Part shown: piece by piece, positions 25,512 to 35,114 of the stretch | Position numbering within the stretch: position 1 is the stretch's first letter | Layout: each line of letters begins with the position of its first letter | NCBI RefSeq assembly: GCF_014287815.1 | Contig: NZ_JACOOQ010000006.1 | Span: forward strand, 74,930-138,929 | Reading direction: 5' to 3' | Length of the DNA stretch: 64,000 nucleotides | Origin: Clostridium lentum | Lineage (GTDB): Bacteria > Bacillota > Clostridia > Clostridiales > Clostridiaceae | Position numbers and translations under genes: made by a program | Notes under the pieces: generated by a model | The model's input: the letters and a program-made list of their open reading frames with translations, nothing else | Databases searched by the model: none | Told to the model about the DNA's origin: nothing

Positions 25512-26510
25512 TTATTTAGAAGCTTCTTCTATGGCAACTGCAACTGCAACAGTAGCTCCTACCATTGGGTTATTACCCATACCAATTAATCCCATCATTT
25601 CTACGTGAGCAGGAACTGATGAAGAACCAGCAAATTGAGCATCTGAGTGCATTCTTCCCATAGTATCAGTCATACCGTAAGAAGCTGGACCTGCAGCCAT
25701 GTTATCTGGGTGAAGAGTTCTACCAGTACCACCACCTGATGCAACTGAGAAGTACTTCTTACCTTCTTCGATACATTCTTTCTTGTATGTTCCAGCAACT
25801 GGGTGTTGGAATCTTGTTGGGTTAGTTGAGTTACCAGTGATTGATACATCAACACCTTCATGATGCATTATAGCAACACCTTCTCTAACGTCATTAGCTC
25901 CGTAACATTTAACAGCAGCTCTTGGTCCGTTTGAGTATGGTTTTTCATTAACGATTTCTAATTTACCTGTGAAGAAATCGAAATTAGTTTGAACATAAGT
26001 GAATCCATTAATTCTTGAAATAATCTTTGCAGCATCTTTTCCAAGACCGTTTAAGATAACTCTTAATGGTTCTTTTCTAACTTTATTAGCTTTTTCAGCT
26101 ATTTTGATAGCACCTTCAGCAGCAGCGAATGATTCGTGTCCTGCTAAGAATGCGAAACATTTAGTTTCTTCTCTTAAAAGCATAGCTCCTAAGTTTCCGT
26201 GTCCTAAACCAACTTTTCTGTCGTCAGCAACAGAACCTGGAATACAGAACGCTTGTAATCCTTCACCGATTGCAGCAGCAGCATCAGCAGCCTTTGTGCA
26301 ACCTTTCTTTATAGCTATAGCAGCACCTAAAGTGTAAGCCCACATAGCGTTTTCGAATGCTATTGGTTGAGTTGATTTAACGATATCATAAACGTTAATT
26401 CCCTTTTCATCGCAAACAGCTTTAGCATCTTCTATTGTTTTCATTCCGTATTGTTCTAATACTGGAGTGATTTGTCCTATTCTTCTTTCATAACTTTCAA
26501 ATAATGCCAT
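25512..26510 (-). CDS. GGGtGRT protein
   Basis: 332 residues containing the name-giving glycine motif ASGGGTGRTLHPDN, in a family restricted mainly to anaerobic Firmicutes and some other anaerobes. Its biochemical role is not established; it is almost always encoded beside an iron-sulfur scaffold protein, as here (21 nt downstream of that gene). Codon use is strikingly more biased (repeated GCA, GGT, GAA) than that of neighbouring accessory genes, suggesting high expression. AGGAGG-like sequence lies before the ATG. Confidence 0.93.
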   Translation of the reverse strand: MALFESYERRIGQITPVLEQYGMKTIEDAKAVCDEKGINVYDIVKSTQPIAFENAMWAYTLGAAIAIKKGCTKAADAAAAIGEGLQAFCIPGSVADDRKVGLGHGNLGAMLLREETKCFAFLAGHESFAAAEGAIKIAEKANKVRKEPLRVILNGLGKDAAKIISRINGFTYVQTNFDFFTGKLEIVNEKPYSNGPRAAVKCYGANDVREGVAIMHHEGVDVSITGNSTNPTRFQHPVAGTYKKECIEEGKKYFSVASGGGTGRTLHPDNMAAGPASYGMTDTMGRMHSDAQFAGSSSVPAHVEMMGLIGMGNNPMVGATVAVAVAIEEASK

Positions 26511-26530
26511 GATTAAATTCCTCCTTACAA

Positions 26531-27223
26531 TTATTCGTGTCTTGGATCGATTAATTTAACAGCGTCAGCAACTCTTCCGTATTGTCCTGCAGCTTTTTCT
26601 AATGCTTCATTAGCATCCATTCCCTTAGCGATCATTTCCATCATCTTTCCAAGGTGAACGAATTTGTAACCGATTATTTCGTTATCTTCATCTAAAGCGA
26701 TTTTAGTAACGTATCCTTCAGCCATTTCTAAATATCTTGGTCCTTTAGCAACTGTTCCGTACATAGTACCAACTTGAGATCTTAATCCCTTACCTAAGTC
26801 TTCTAAACCAGCTCCTATTGGTAATCCACCTTCAGAGAAAGCAGTTTGAGTTCTTCCGTAAACGATTTGTAAGAATAATTCTCTCATTGCTGTATTTATA
26901 GCATCACAAACTAAGTCTGTGTTTAAAGCTTCTAATATAGTTCTTCCTGGTAATATTTCTGAAGCCATAGCAGCTGAGTGAGTCATACCTGAACATCCAA
27001 CTGTTTCAACTAATGCTTCTTCTATTACTCCACCTTTAACATTTAAAGTTAATTTACAAGCTCCTTGTTGAGGTGCACACCAACCTATTCCATGAGTTAA
27101 CCCTGAAATATCTGATATTTGTGTAGCTTGTACCCATTTTCCTTCAACTGGAATTGGAGCACATGCATGATTAGCGCCTTTAGTTACAACGCACATTTCT
27201 TCAACTTCTCTTGAATACATCAT
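26531..27223 (-). CDS. Iron-sulfur cluster assembly scaffold protein (NifU/IscU-like)
   Basis: 230 residues of the family that pairs with GGGtGRT proteins. Three conserved cysteine contexts are visible: NHACAPIP, WCAPQQGACKLTL and TVGCSGMTHSAA, the last resembling the IscU-type cluster-binding loop. The expected role is transient Fe-S cluster assembly or delivery. It is the first gene of a two-gene operon with GGGAGG before the ATG. The leader (27224-27364) contains a strong hairpin and an 18-bp palindrome, pointing to regulation. Confidence 0.88.
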   Translation of the reverse strand: MMYSREVEEMCVVTKGANHACAPIPVEGKWVQATQISDISGLTHGIGWCAPQQGACKLTLNVKGGVIEEALVETVGCSGMTHSAAMASEILPGRTILEALNTDLVCDAINTAMRELFLQIVYGRTQTAFSEGGLPIGAGLEDLGKGLRSQVGTMYGTVAKGPRYLEMAEGYVTKIALDEDNEIIGYKFVHLGKMMEMIAKGMDANEALEKAAGQYGRVADAVKLIDPRHE

Positions 27224-27303
27224 ATATTGATTCCTCCCTAATTAATACTAGTTATAGCTTGTCTCATTTTTACATATGTAGACTAAGTACTTAACCGGGT
27301 CAA

Positions 27304-27328
27304 ATTCAAGCCCACTTGGGCTAAATTC
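27304..27328 (-). promoter_or_regulatory. Structured leader hairpin of the Fe-S scaffold operon
   Basis: AGCCC-AAGT-GGGCT forms a perfect stem, extended by AATT/AATT pairing across a small internal loop, about 80-105 nt upstream of the start codon. There is no T run, so it is not a terminator. It could be part of a larger structured 5' leader (GTAG...CTAC closing pairs at 27278-27334). Confidence 0.45.
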
Positions 27329-27346
27329 ATCCTACTCTTAATATGA

Positions 27347-27364
27347 TAACAAATGAATTTGTTA
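27347..27364. promoter_or_regulatory. 18-bp palindrome, candidate operator of the Fe-S scaffold operon
   Basis: TAACAAAT-TC-ATTTGTTA is a perfect 8-2-8 inverted repeat. On the minus strand it falls between TTGTTG and TATCAT (17-nt spacing), a plausible weak promoter, so a repressor bound there would block transcription. The cognate regulator is not in the window. Confidence 0.45.
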
Positions 27365-27438
27365 CCAACAAGACTTTTTTATAATTTTTTCAAAAAAAAT
27401 ATTGATTTCGTCAATTTTGTATTATATAATTATTCTAA

Positions 27439-27466
27439 TTGAAAATGATTTTCATTAATATATGAT
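27439..27466 (+). promoter_or_regulatory. Putative enolase promoter overlapped by a Fur-like 7-1-7 palindrome
   Basis: TTGAAA (27439-27444), a 16-nt spacer and TATGAT (27461-27466) form a promoter about 45 nt before the enolase start. A perfect inverted repeat, TGAAAAT-G-ATTTTCA (27440-27454), covers the -35 box and spacer. It differs from the Bacillus Fur consensus TGATAATNATTATCA only at one symmetrical position. Confidence 0.45.
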
Positions 27467-27504
27467 TTGATTTTTCATTTATTTAAGATTTTTTTAGTTT
27501 TTAG

Positions 27505-28809
<1,305 letters not shown>

Positions 28810-28824
28810 TTAATATAAAAAAGG

Positions 28825-28900
28825 AACTGTCGCATTAAGAATAAATAATACAATATTATTGTATATAAAATTTTTAGTGCGACAGTCACTTTTTTCTTTT
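28825..28900 (+). terminator. Terminator of eno
   Basis: ACTGTCGCATTAA (from 28826) pairs with TTTAGTGCGACAGT (to 28886) around a 30-nt AT-rich insert, followed by a T tract to about 28900. Confidence 0.7.
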
Positions 28901-29024
28901 ACTTCTAAAATTTTTAAACTTTTTATTTTTTTAAAATATTTCAGTATAATCCTCAATCTTTTAATTATCAATTTTCAAAATTCCTACAGAAGTTTCCTAC
29001 CAACTTTCCATTTTCCATTAACAA

Positions 29025-29837
29025 TTATCCAAGTGCCACATCTAAAACCATCATAAGAATAAATCCTAAAATCAATCCAAAAGTAGTAAGTTTTTTATTT
29101 TCTATTGATGCTTCTGGTAATAGCTCTGCTCCAACCACAGCAATCATTGCTCCTGCAGAAAAAGCTAAAAAGAAAGGTAGCATACTCCTAATAGTTATAG
29201 CTGCAATTACCCCTACTACACCTGCAATAGGTTCTACAATACCAGAAGCTTGTCCATAAAAGAAGCTTTTTTCTCTTGATAATCCCTCTCTTCTTAATGG
29301 CAAAGATACAGCAGCACCTTCTGGAAAATTTTGAAGCCCAATACCTAAGGCTAAGGTCATAGCAGCTGCAACGGATGCACTAGGTATTCCTACTGCTACT
29401 CCACCAAAGGCTACCCCTACTGCTAATCCTTCCGGTATATTATGCAATGTTACCGCTAAAACAAGTAAAATGCTTTTTTTATAACTTTTATTTTTTTCTA
29501 GGCTCTTATTATTTACTGGTATAATACCATATGAATATTTATCCATAAGCATATCTGCAAAAATAATAAATACTCCACCTGCAAAGAACCCTATTGCAGG
29601 CAATAAAAACTGGCTATATCCAAGTTCACCACATAATTCAATTGCAGGATTTAGCAATGACCAAAAACTTGCTGCTGTCATTACACCTGCCCCAAAGCCA
29701 AGCATTGAATTTAATATCTTTCTATCTACATTTTTAAAGAAAAATACAAGTGCTGCTCCTAAGGCAGTTACAGACCAAGTAAATATAGTTGCTGTTAACC
29801 CTTGTAGCACTGGACTTAAACTAATAAACCATTCCAT
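29025..29837 (-). CDS. ZIP-family divalent metal transporter
   Basis: 270 residues and eight hydrophobic segments. The ZIP metal-site helices are present: LHNIPEGLAVGVAFGG in the fourth helix and LQNFPEGAAVSLPLRREG in the fifth, where Gln replaces the usual His. The general opening resembles ZupT-type importers of zinc, iron or manganese at the cytoplasmic membrane. The gene stands alone between enolase and the tRNA. No metal-responsive operator is obvious upstream. Confidence 0.9.
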   Translation of the reverse strand: MEWFISLSPVLQGLTATIFTWSVTALGAALVFFFKNVDRKILNSMLGFGAGVMTAASFWSLLNPAIELCGELGYSQFLLPAIGFFAGGVFIIFADMLMDKYSYGIIPVNNKSLEKNKSYKKSILLVLAVTLHNIPEGLAVGVAFGGVAVGIPSASVAAAMTLALGIGLQNFPEGAAVSLPLRREGLSREKSFFYGQASGIVEPIAGVVGVIAAITIRSMLPFFLAFSAGAMIAVVGAELLPEASIENKKLTTFGLILGFILMMVLDVALG

Positions 29838-29947
29838 TCTTCTTTAAGTATTCTCCTAAAATTAGTTTTCTCTACATTATATTGCAATATTTTGACATCT
29901 GTTCCCTTTAAATTATTATATAATTATTTTCTCTACTATGTAATTAG

Positions 29948-29976
29948 TTGACATTATAGAAACTTCATGATAGTAT
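29948..29976 (+). promoter_or_regulatory. Promoter of the tRNA-Leu gene
   Basis: A perfect TTGACA (29948-29953), 17 nt, and TAGTAT (29971-29976), 22 nt before the mature tRNA. A perfect TATAAT also occurs 3 nt later but with a 20-nt spacer. Confidence 0.6.
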
Positions 29977-29997
29977 AATTAAGTGATATTTTTACAA

Positions 29998-30080
29998 GCC
30001 GCCATGGCGGAACTGGCAGACGCACATGACTCAAAATCATGCGGGCAACCGTGTGGGTTCGATTCCCACTGGCGGCACCA
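29998..30080 (+). tRNA. tRNA-Leu (anticodon CAA)
   Basis: 83 nt including an encoded CCA. The acceptor stem GCCGCCA/TGGCGGC is perfect; the anticodon loop CTCAAAA between CATGA and TCATG gives anticodon CAA (reads UUG); the T arm is GTGGGTTCGATTCCCAC. The long variable arm marks a class II tRNA, as expected for leucine. Confidence 0.97.
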
Positions 30081-30114
30081 AAATACCTCTTGCAATTGTA
30101 AGAGGTATTTTTTG
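30081..30114 (+). terminator. Terminator of the tRNA-Leu gene
   Basis: AAATACCTCTT (30081-30091) pairs perfectly with AAGAGGTATTT (30100-30110), followed by TTT, starting immediately after the CCA end. Confidence 0.8.
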
Positions 30115-30155
30115 TATTTTCTTTTTAGCAATTTTTATTTATAATTGTTTATTAT

Positions 30156-30359
30156 TCATCCCATAATCATTTTTCTTAAAATTTCTGATATCTTATAGAC
30201 AATTAATTGTATTTCTTGATCCTTAGTTTCTGAATCTGAAGAATAAATTGATTGTCTTTCACAATTCCTCTAGCAAACTTCATACAATATACAGATTAAA
30301 TTCATAATGTCATTATTTTTTATATTATTTATCCATGAATCAACTTCATTATTTACCAT
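30156..30359 (-). pseudogene. Small degenerate reading frame with an in-frame TAG
   Basis: From the ATG at 30359 the frame reads MVNNEVDSWINNIKNNDIMN...LYEVC, then TAG, then continues in the same frame for 37 codons (RNCERQSIYSSDSETKDQEI...) to a TGA at 30156. Protein-like composition on both sides of the stop suggests a gene inactivated by one substitution. I do not recognise the family. No convincing ribosome site. Confidence 0.35.
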
Positions 30360-30415
30360 AATAAAATCTTTTATCTTAACATTTTTAGTAGGAATTTAAA
30401 TTCGGATGAATAACT

Positions 30416-33400
30416 CTATTTCATAATAAATTTGGCATGGCTTCCACTTTTACCTAATGATACTTCAAGCCTTGCTTCAATTCTTTCCCTTAATTCATCA
30501 ACATGTGATATTATTCCTACAAGTCTTCCTAAATTTTTTAAATCCATTAAGGCATTAATTGCTCCATCTAAAGATTCTGGATCTAAACTACCAAAACCTT
30601 CATCCACAAACATTGTTTCAATATGCACTCCCCCTGCATAACTTTGAATTACATCTGCTAACCCTAATGCCAGTGCTAGAGAAGCTTTAAAACCTTCTCC
30701 ACCTGATAAAGTATTTACATGCCTTTCCTTTCCAGTATATGCATCAATAATTTCTAGTTCTAATCCTGACTGTTTAGTACCTTTACCCTTTTCAGCCTTT
30801 CTTTTTAAAGCATATCTCTCATTAGTCATCTTACTTAACCTTCTGTTTGCTGCCTTAATAATATCATCAAAATATGCTGCTAATACGTATCGTTCAAAGG
30901 TTATTCTCTCTAAATTATTTCCATTAGCTAGTTCTGAAAGCTCACCTATTACATTGTACTCGCTTTCATCTTCTTTTATCTTATCACTAATCTTTATAAT
31001 CAACTTCAATGTATCCTTATTGCTAGTTAACCTAGAGAATATTTTCTTTTCCTTAGAATTTAACTCTCTTAATTCATTTTCTTTTTCATTTAAGCTCTTA
31101 ATAATTAAATCTATATCAATATGTTCCTTATCCTTCAACTCTTCTTGTAGCATTAGATATTGATCTTTTTTAGATTTTAATCTTTGATAAAACTCTTGTA
31201 TTTCCTTCTCTATGATTTTTAATTCTTCTTCACTAATTTTGCTTTTATTATAATCATTACTATCTATAAAACAGCTTTTTTCAATAGCTAATTTAAATTC
31301 AAAATCTTTTTCACTTAATATGCTGTTCCACTTGACTAATAAGTTATTTTTTTGTAGTAAAGCTTCCTTATTTTCCGCCACTATATTTTGCATTCTTGTA
31401 TATACATCAAGAGCCTTTTTTGAATTTACTTCAAGCATAGTAATTTTATTTTCAGATTCCTTAATCTTTATTAATATTTCATCTTCACTTTCCATATCTT
31501 TAGGTAGATTTTCTTTTATCTCCTGTAATAAAGCCATTTCCTTTGCAGACTCTGTTAATAAATTTTGATATTTATTATTTTCTTCTTCTGAAATATTTTG
31601 TAAACTTTCTTGATTCTTAAGAAACATCACTAGACTATCTTCATCTTCTTTTTTACTAGCAATAGCTACATCTATGTTTTTTATTTTTTCTACTAATTCC
31701 TCAATTTCTTTAGCAATTGCTTTACCTCTTTCAACTACATTACTATTAATAGCTTCAAAATTTTTCAGCTCATTTACTTCTATCTTTATAGTAATTATTT
31801 CTTTCACTCTCTCTACTTTTTCAGTAATAGTATCATTCAACTGATTTTCTATTTCACTATTCTTAATAGTTAATGCTTGCATAAACTTATCATATAAGAC
31901 CTTTTGTGCTTCATAATCTTCTTTAAACTTTTCTAATTGCTCTTCTGTAGGTACATTTTCTGGAACTAAGGCTTTCTCTGGATGATTCTCTGAACCACAT
32001 ACTGGACATTTCACTCCACTCTCAAGGTTCATGGCAAGTATACCTGCCATACCTTTTCTAAATAAAATATCACCATCATCATAGTTTTTCTTAGCTTGAT
32101 TGTATATATTTTCCTGAATATTAAACTTTTCCAATAGCAAATTATATTCATCTCTTAAGTCTATATATTTTTTTATAGACCTATATACTTCCATTAATTC
32201 TGCTTTTTGACGTTGTTTTTCACTTAAAAGATTACCATATTGAACTCTTTCTAGTTCCTTCTTGGCGTTTTCCGTAATCCTATTTCTTAAAAATTCAATA
32301 TTATTTACTACATTTTCTAGCTTTAACTTAATTGAATCTTTTACTTTTTCTTGAGATGTTAACTGCTGCTTAAGGCTATTTATCAAAATTTCTTTTTGTT
32401 TATAATCCTTAAATCTACTAATAATTGCATTTAGTTTACTTTTTTCTTCTATAAGCCTGTCTTTCCCCTTTTCAAGTTCCTTACACTCTTCATAATGTTC
32501 TTTACTCTCTTTTAAATCTTTAGTATTACTCTGCAACTCTTTTTCTTTATTAACAATTTCCAATTTATTTGCTTCTATTTCTTTTTTTGCCTCATTAATG
32601 CTTCTTTCCAAATGAATTAAAGATAATGCCACTCTTCCTTTTTCTAAAACTTCCTGACGCTCATTCATGGCTTCCTTCTTTTCTTCTAAATAATTTAATT
32701 CCTCTTGGACTTTTTCCTTTAATTGAAGCTTATTATTTATTTCTTTGGCTTTAATTTCATGCTCTTTAATTTTGAATATTTCTTCATTTACTTTTTCAAT
32801 ATCCTTTTTAATAAGATATTCCTTTTCATTGTCTGCACCAATTAGTTCCTTAACTAACCTTATAAGCTCCCAAATATCCTTATTATCTTCTTTAATTAAT
32901 AAATTTAATTCTTCATTATCATTTCCATCAATTTTAGTTATATAAGCTTCTCTCTTTTGCTTATCTCCTTCAATTTTTCTTTTTAATATAAGCTGCTTTT
33001 CCTTTAATTTATCTTGGAATTTCAAAAACTTCTCAGTACCAAAAATATTTCTAAAGATGATTTCTTTATCCTTACTTTCAGCTTCTAGTAATTTTTTAAA
33101 CTCTCCTTGCGGTAACATTACTATTTGTTTAAATTGATTTGAGTTTAATCCTAATATCTTTTCAACTTCCTTAGTAGCTTCTGTAGTCTTGCTGATAACT
33201 CTATCATCAGGCAGTAAAAATTCCACACTATGTTTCTTTTCTACCACTTGGATATTACCATTTTTCTTTGTCTTTTCAATTTTCTGTGTAGGATATCTGG
33301 TAATTGAATACATTTTGCCCTTTACCATAAATTCTAAGGTAACATAAGAAGTTTCACTTTTATCAGCATGATCGCTTTTTAAAGAATCAATAGTCCTACT

Positions 33401-33577
33401 TCCTCCACTTGCTTCACCAAATAAAGCAAAAGATATGGCATCAAATATTGTAGTTTTCCCTGCTCCTGTTGGCCCACATATCAAAAATAAATTATTATTT
33501 TTTAAAAGGCTAAAATCAATTTCCTCTTTTCCTGCATAAGGTCCAAAAGCATTTATTGTTAACTTAAGCGGTTTCAC
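30416..33577 (-). CDS. sbcC: SbcC nuclease subunit (Rad50-like ATPase)
   Basis: 1053 residues. With SbcD it forms the SbcCD (Mre11-Rad50-type) complex, which cuts hairpins and DNA ends blocked by protein, in recombination and repair. Walker A GPTGAGKTT lies near residue 35; two very long coiled-coil arms flank the zinc hook CPVCGSENHPE (about residues 524-534); the signature TLSGGEGFKASLALALGLAD and Walker B METMFVDEGFGSLD are in the C-terminal lobe. It begins 1 nt after the sbcD stop, so translation is coupled. Full length. Confidence 0.96.
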   Translation of the reverse strand: MKPLKLTINAFGPYAGKEEIDFSLLKNNNLFLICGPTGAGKTTIFDAISFALFGEASGGSRTIDSLKSDHADKSETSYVTLEFMVKGKMYSITRYPTQKIEKTKKNGNIQVVEKKHSVEFLLPDDRVISKTTEATKEVEKILGLNSNQFKQIVMLPQGEFKKLLEAESKDKEIIFRNIFGTEKFLKFQDKLKEKQLILKRKIEGDKQKREAYITKIDGNDNEELNLLIKEDNKDIWELIRLVKELIGADNEKEYLIKKDIEKVNEEIFKIKEHEIKAKEINNKLQLKEKVQEELNYLEEKKEAMNERQEVLEKGRVALSLIHLERSINEAKKEIEANKLEIVNKEKELQSNTKDLKESKEHYEECKELEKGKDRLIEEKSKLNAIISRFKDYKQKEILINSLKQQLTSQEKVKDSIKLKLENVVNNIEFLRNRITENAKKELERVQYGNLLSEKQRQKAELMEVYRSIKKYIDLRDEYNLLLEKFNIQENIYNQAKKNYDDGDILFRKGMAGILAMNLESGVKCPVCGSENHPEKALVPENVPTEEQLEKFKEDYEAQKVLYDKFMQALTIKNSEIENQLNDTITEKVERVKEIITIKIEVNELKNFEAINSNVVERGKAIAKEIEELVEKIKNIDVAIASKKEDEDSLVMFLKNQESLQNISEEENNKYQNLLTESAKEMALLQEIKENLPKDMESEDEILIKIKESENKITMLEVNSKKALDVYTRMQNIVAENKEALLQKNNLLVKWNSILSEKDFEFKLAIEKSCFIDSNDYNKSKISEEELKIIEKEIQEFYQRLKSKKDQYLMLQEELKDKEHIDIDLIIKSLNEKENELRELNSKEKKIFSRLTSNKDTLKLIIKISDKIKEDESEYNVIGELSELANGNNLERITFERYVLAAYFDDIIKAANRRLSKMTNERYALKRKAEKGKGTKQSGLELEIIDAYTGKERHVNTLSGGEGFKASLALALGLADVIQSYAGGVHIETMFVDEGFGSLDPESLDGAINALMDLKNLGRLVGIISHVDELRERIEARLEVSLGKSGSHAKFIMK

Positions 33578-33578
33578 T

Positions 33579-34757
33579 TTATTTTCCCCTTTCCAATTCC
33601 TCTAATATTTTAATAACCTCACTATTTCTTGCTTCATCCATTTCCTTGCCCTTTAAATCAATATAAAACTCTCCAAATAATTCATCCAATGACTTTTCTC
33701 TAAAGTTATCTCCTGCTGCTGTCTTGCTATTTTCAATTCCTAAAGAAGTGTTAACCATTCTAAGTCCCATAATATTAGGAAATACAGCTCTTAGTTTAGA
33801 TATGGCATCTAATATTTCTCCTTCATCTGTTATTTCAGCAAATACATAATCATTTAAATTAGTGCCCTGATGATTTTCTCTATTTAATAGCTCATCAATA
33901 GGTCCTCTTATTACTCTTAAATCCCTTAATGGCTTTATCTCTATTAATTCTACCTTTAGATTTTTGTCTTTATTAATATCTATTACTGGTATGGACTTTT
34001 TCTGCTTCCATTCCGATATGGAATATTTTAAAAGAGAACCTGAGTATCTAATTTTATTACTACCTACCTTTTGTGGTCCATGAATATGCCCTAATGCCAC
34101 ATAATCAAACTTTTCAAATATACTGCCATCCACTATATCCGTTCCCCCTATGGATAAAGGTCTTTCAGAATCACAAACTTCTAATCCACCTCTATGTTCC
34201 TTATCTTCATATGAATAACTAACATACCCATGAGCTATCAAGATATTTCTTTCATCAATATCTAAATTTTCATATATCCTTGATACTATTTCTCTCATCA
34301 TATCATCATGAGTTTTAATTTCTGGATTCTCATACAAAATCCTAGCTTGAGCCGGATCAATGTATGGTAGTAAATAAAAATTCACACTTCCATAATTATC
34401 TTTTAGTGTTACTTTCTTAACTTCTCCATTAAAATTTCCTTCTATATATAACCCTTTATCTCTAAGGAGCTTATTTCCAAATGATAACCTTTCAGCACTA
34501 TCATGATTTCCCCCAATAGCTAAAACAGGAATCTTAAGTTCTAAAATTATTTTGCTAAGTATAGTATCTAAAAGTTCTACCGCCTCAGCTGGTGGAACTG
34601 ATCTATCATATATATCGCCAGAAATAATAAGTGCCTCTGCTTCCTTTTCTCTCAATAATTCCACTAATTTATCTAAATAATATTTTTGCTCCTCTATCAT
34701 CGAATACTCATTGACAATTTTTCCAATATGCCAATCACCTGTATGGACTATTTTCAT
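33579..34757 (-). CDS. sbcD: SbcD nuclease subunit (Mre11-like)
   Basis: 392-residue manganese-dependent 3'-5' exonuclease/endonuclease partner of SbcC. The calcineurin-type phosphoesterase motifs are at the N-terminus: HTGDWHIGK (residues 5-13), SGDIYDRSVPP, GGNHDSAERL, and the later histidines in AHGYVSY and ALGHIHGPQKV. A capping domain occupies the C-terminal third. It is the first gene of the sbcDC operon and its leader contains a terminator-like hairpin. Confidence 0.96.
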   Translation of the reverse strand: MKIVHTGDWHIGKIVNEYSMIEEQKYYLDKLVELLREKEAEALIISGDIYDRSVPPAEAVELLDTILSKIILELKIPVLAIGGNHDSAERLSFGNKLLRDKGLYIEGNFNGEVKKVTLKDNYGSVNFYLLPYIDPAQARILYENPEIKTHDDMMREIVSRIYENLDIDERNILIAHGYVSYSYEDKEHRGGLEVCDSERPLSIGGTDIVDGSIFEKFDYVALGHIHGPQKVGSNKIRYSGSLLKYSISEWKQKKSIPVIDINKDKNLKVELIEIKPLRDLRVIRGPIDELLNRENHQGTNLNDYVFAEITDEGEILDAISKLRAVFPNIMGLRMVNTSLGIENSKTAAGDNFREKSLDELFGEFYIDLKGKEMDEARNSEVIKILEELERGK

Positions 34758-34795
34758 TTAAAAATCACATCCCATCACTTTCTTAAAGATTAAAA

Positions 34796-34831
34796 ATAAA
34801 GTGTAATAATTAAAACCCCTTTACACTTTAT
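34796..34831 (-). terminator. Terminator-like hairpin in the sbcDC leader
   Basis: ATAAAGTGTAA (34796-34806) pairs with TTACACTTTAT (34821-34831), and on the minus strand it is followed by TTTTTAATCTTT. No minus-strand gene ends here, so it lies in the untranslated leader about 40 nt before sbcD and may act as an attenuator. Confidence 0.5.
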
Positions 34832-34982
34832 ACTACTTATCTTATATTACTTCTCTTTAACTTCTTTTTCAATTTAATTATATTTATTATAAACTTCATA
34901 ACTATTTTTAAAGCTGTATTATACCAATAAAAAATCCCTATTAAGTCTATTTTTTCATCAAATTAACTAATTTGATCTATAA

Positions 34983-35028
34983 ATATATAACATAATATTT
35001 TTAAATATTATGTTATATATGGTATAAT
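34983..35028 (+). promoter_or_regulatory. 38-bp perfect palindrome next to a -10 box upstream of the metallohydrolase gene
   Basis: ATATATAACATAATATTT (34983-35000) and its exact complement (35003-35020) are separated by TT. A perfect TATAAT follows at 35023-35028, with a weak TTTAAA 17 nt upstream inside the palindrome. It could be an operator or a cruciform. Confidence 0.55.
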
Positions 35029-35114
35029 AAGGTAAGTGTTATATTATAATTTACTTTGCAAATCTTAAGTATTTTATACATATATTAAGGTAAAAATTTA
35101 TATGGAGGTATTTT

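Noticed and set aside
26531-27223. Reading the leader at 27224-27340 as a known riboswitch class
   Set aside because: I compared it mentally with SAM, THF, TPP, FMN, Moco and NiCo riboswitch cores and found no match; left as an unassigned structured leader.
29974-29979. TATAAT as the -10 box of the tRNA-Leu promoter
   Set aside because: It lies 20 nt from the perfect TTGACA; TAGTAT at 29971 gives the preferred 17-nt spacing, although the hexamer is poorer.
30416-33577. Several long plus-strand open frames inside sbcC and other minus-strand genes
   Set aside because: They are low-complexity Ser/Phe/Leu-rich shadows of AT-rich coding sequence, with no ribosome sites.
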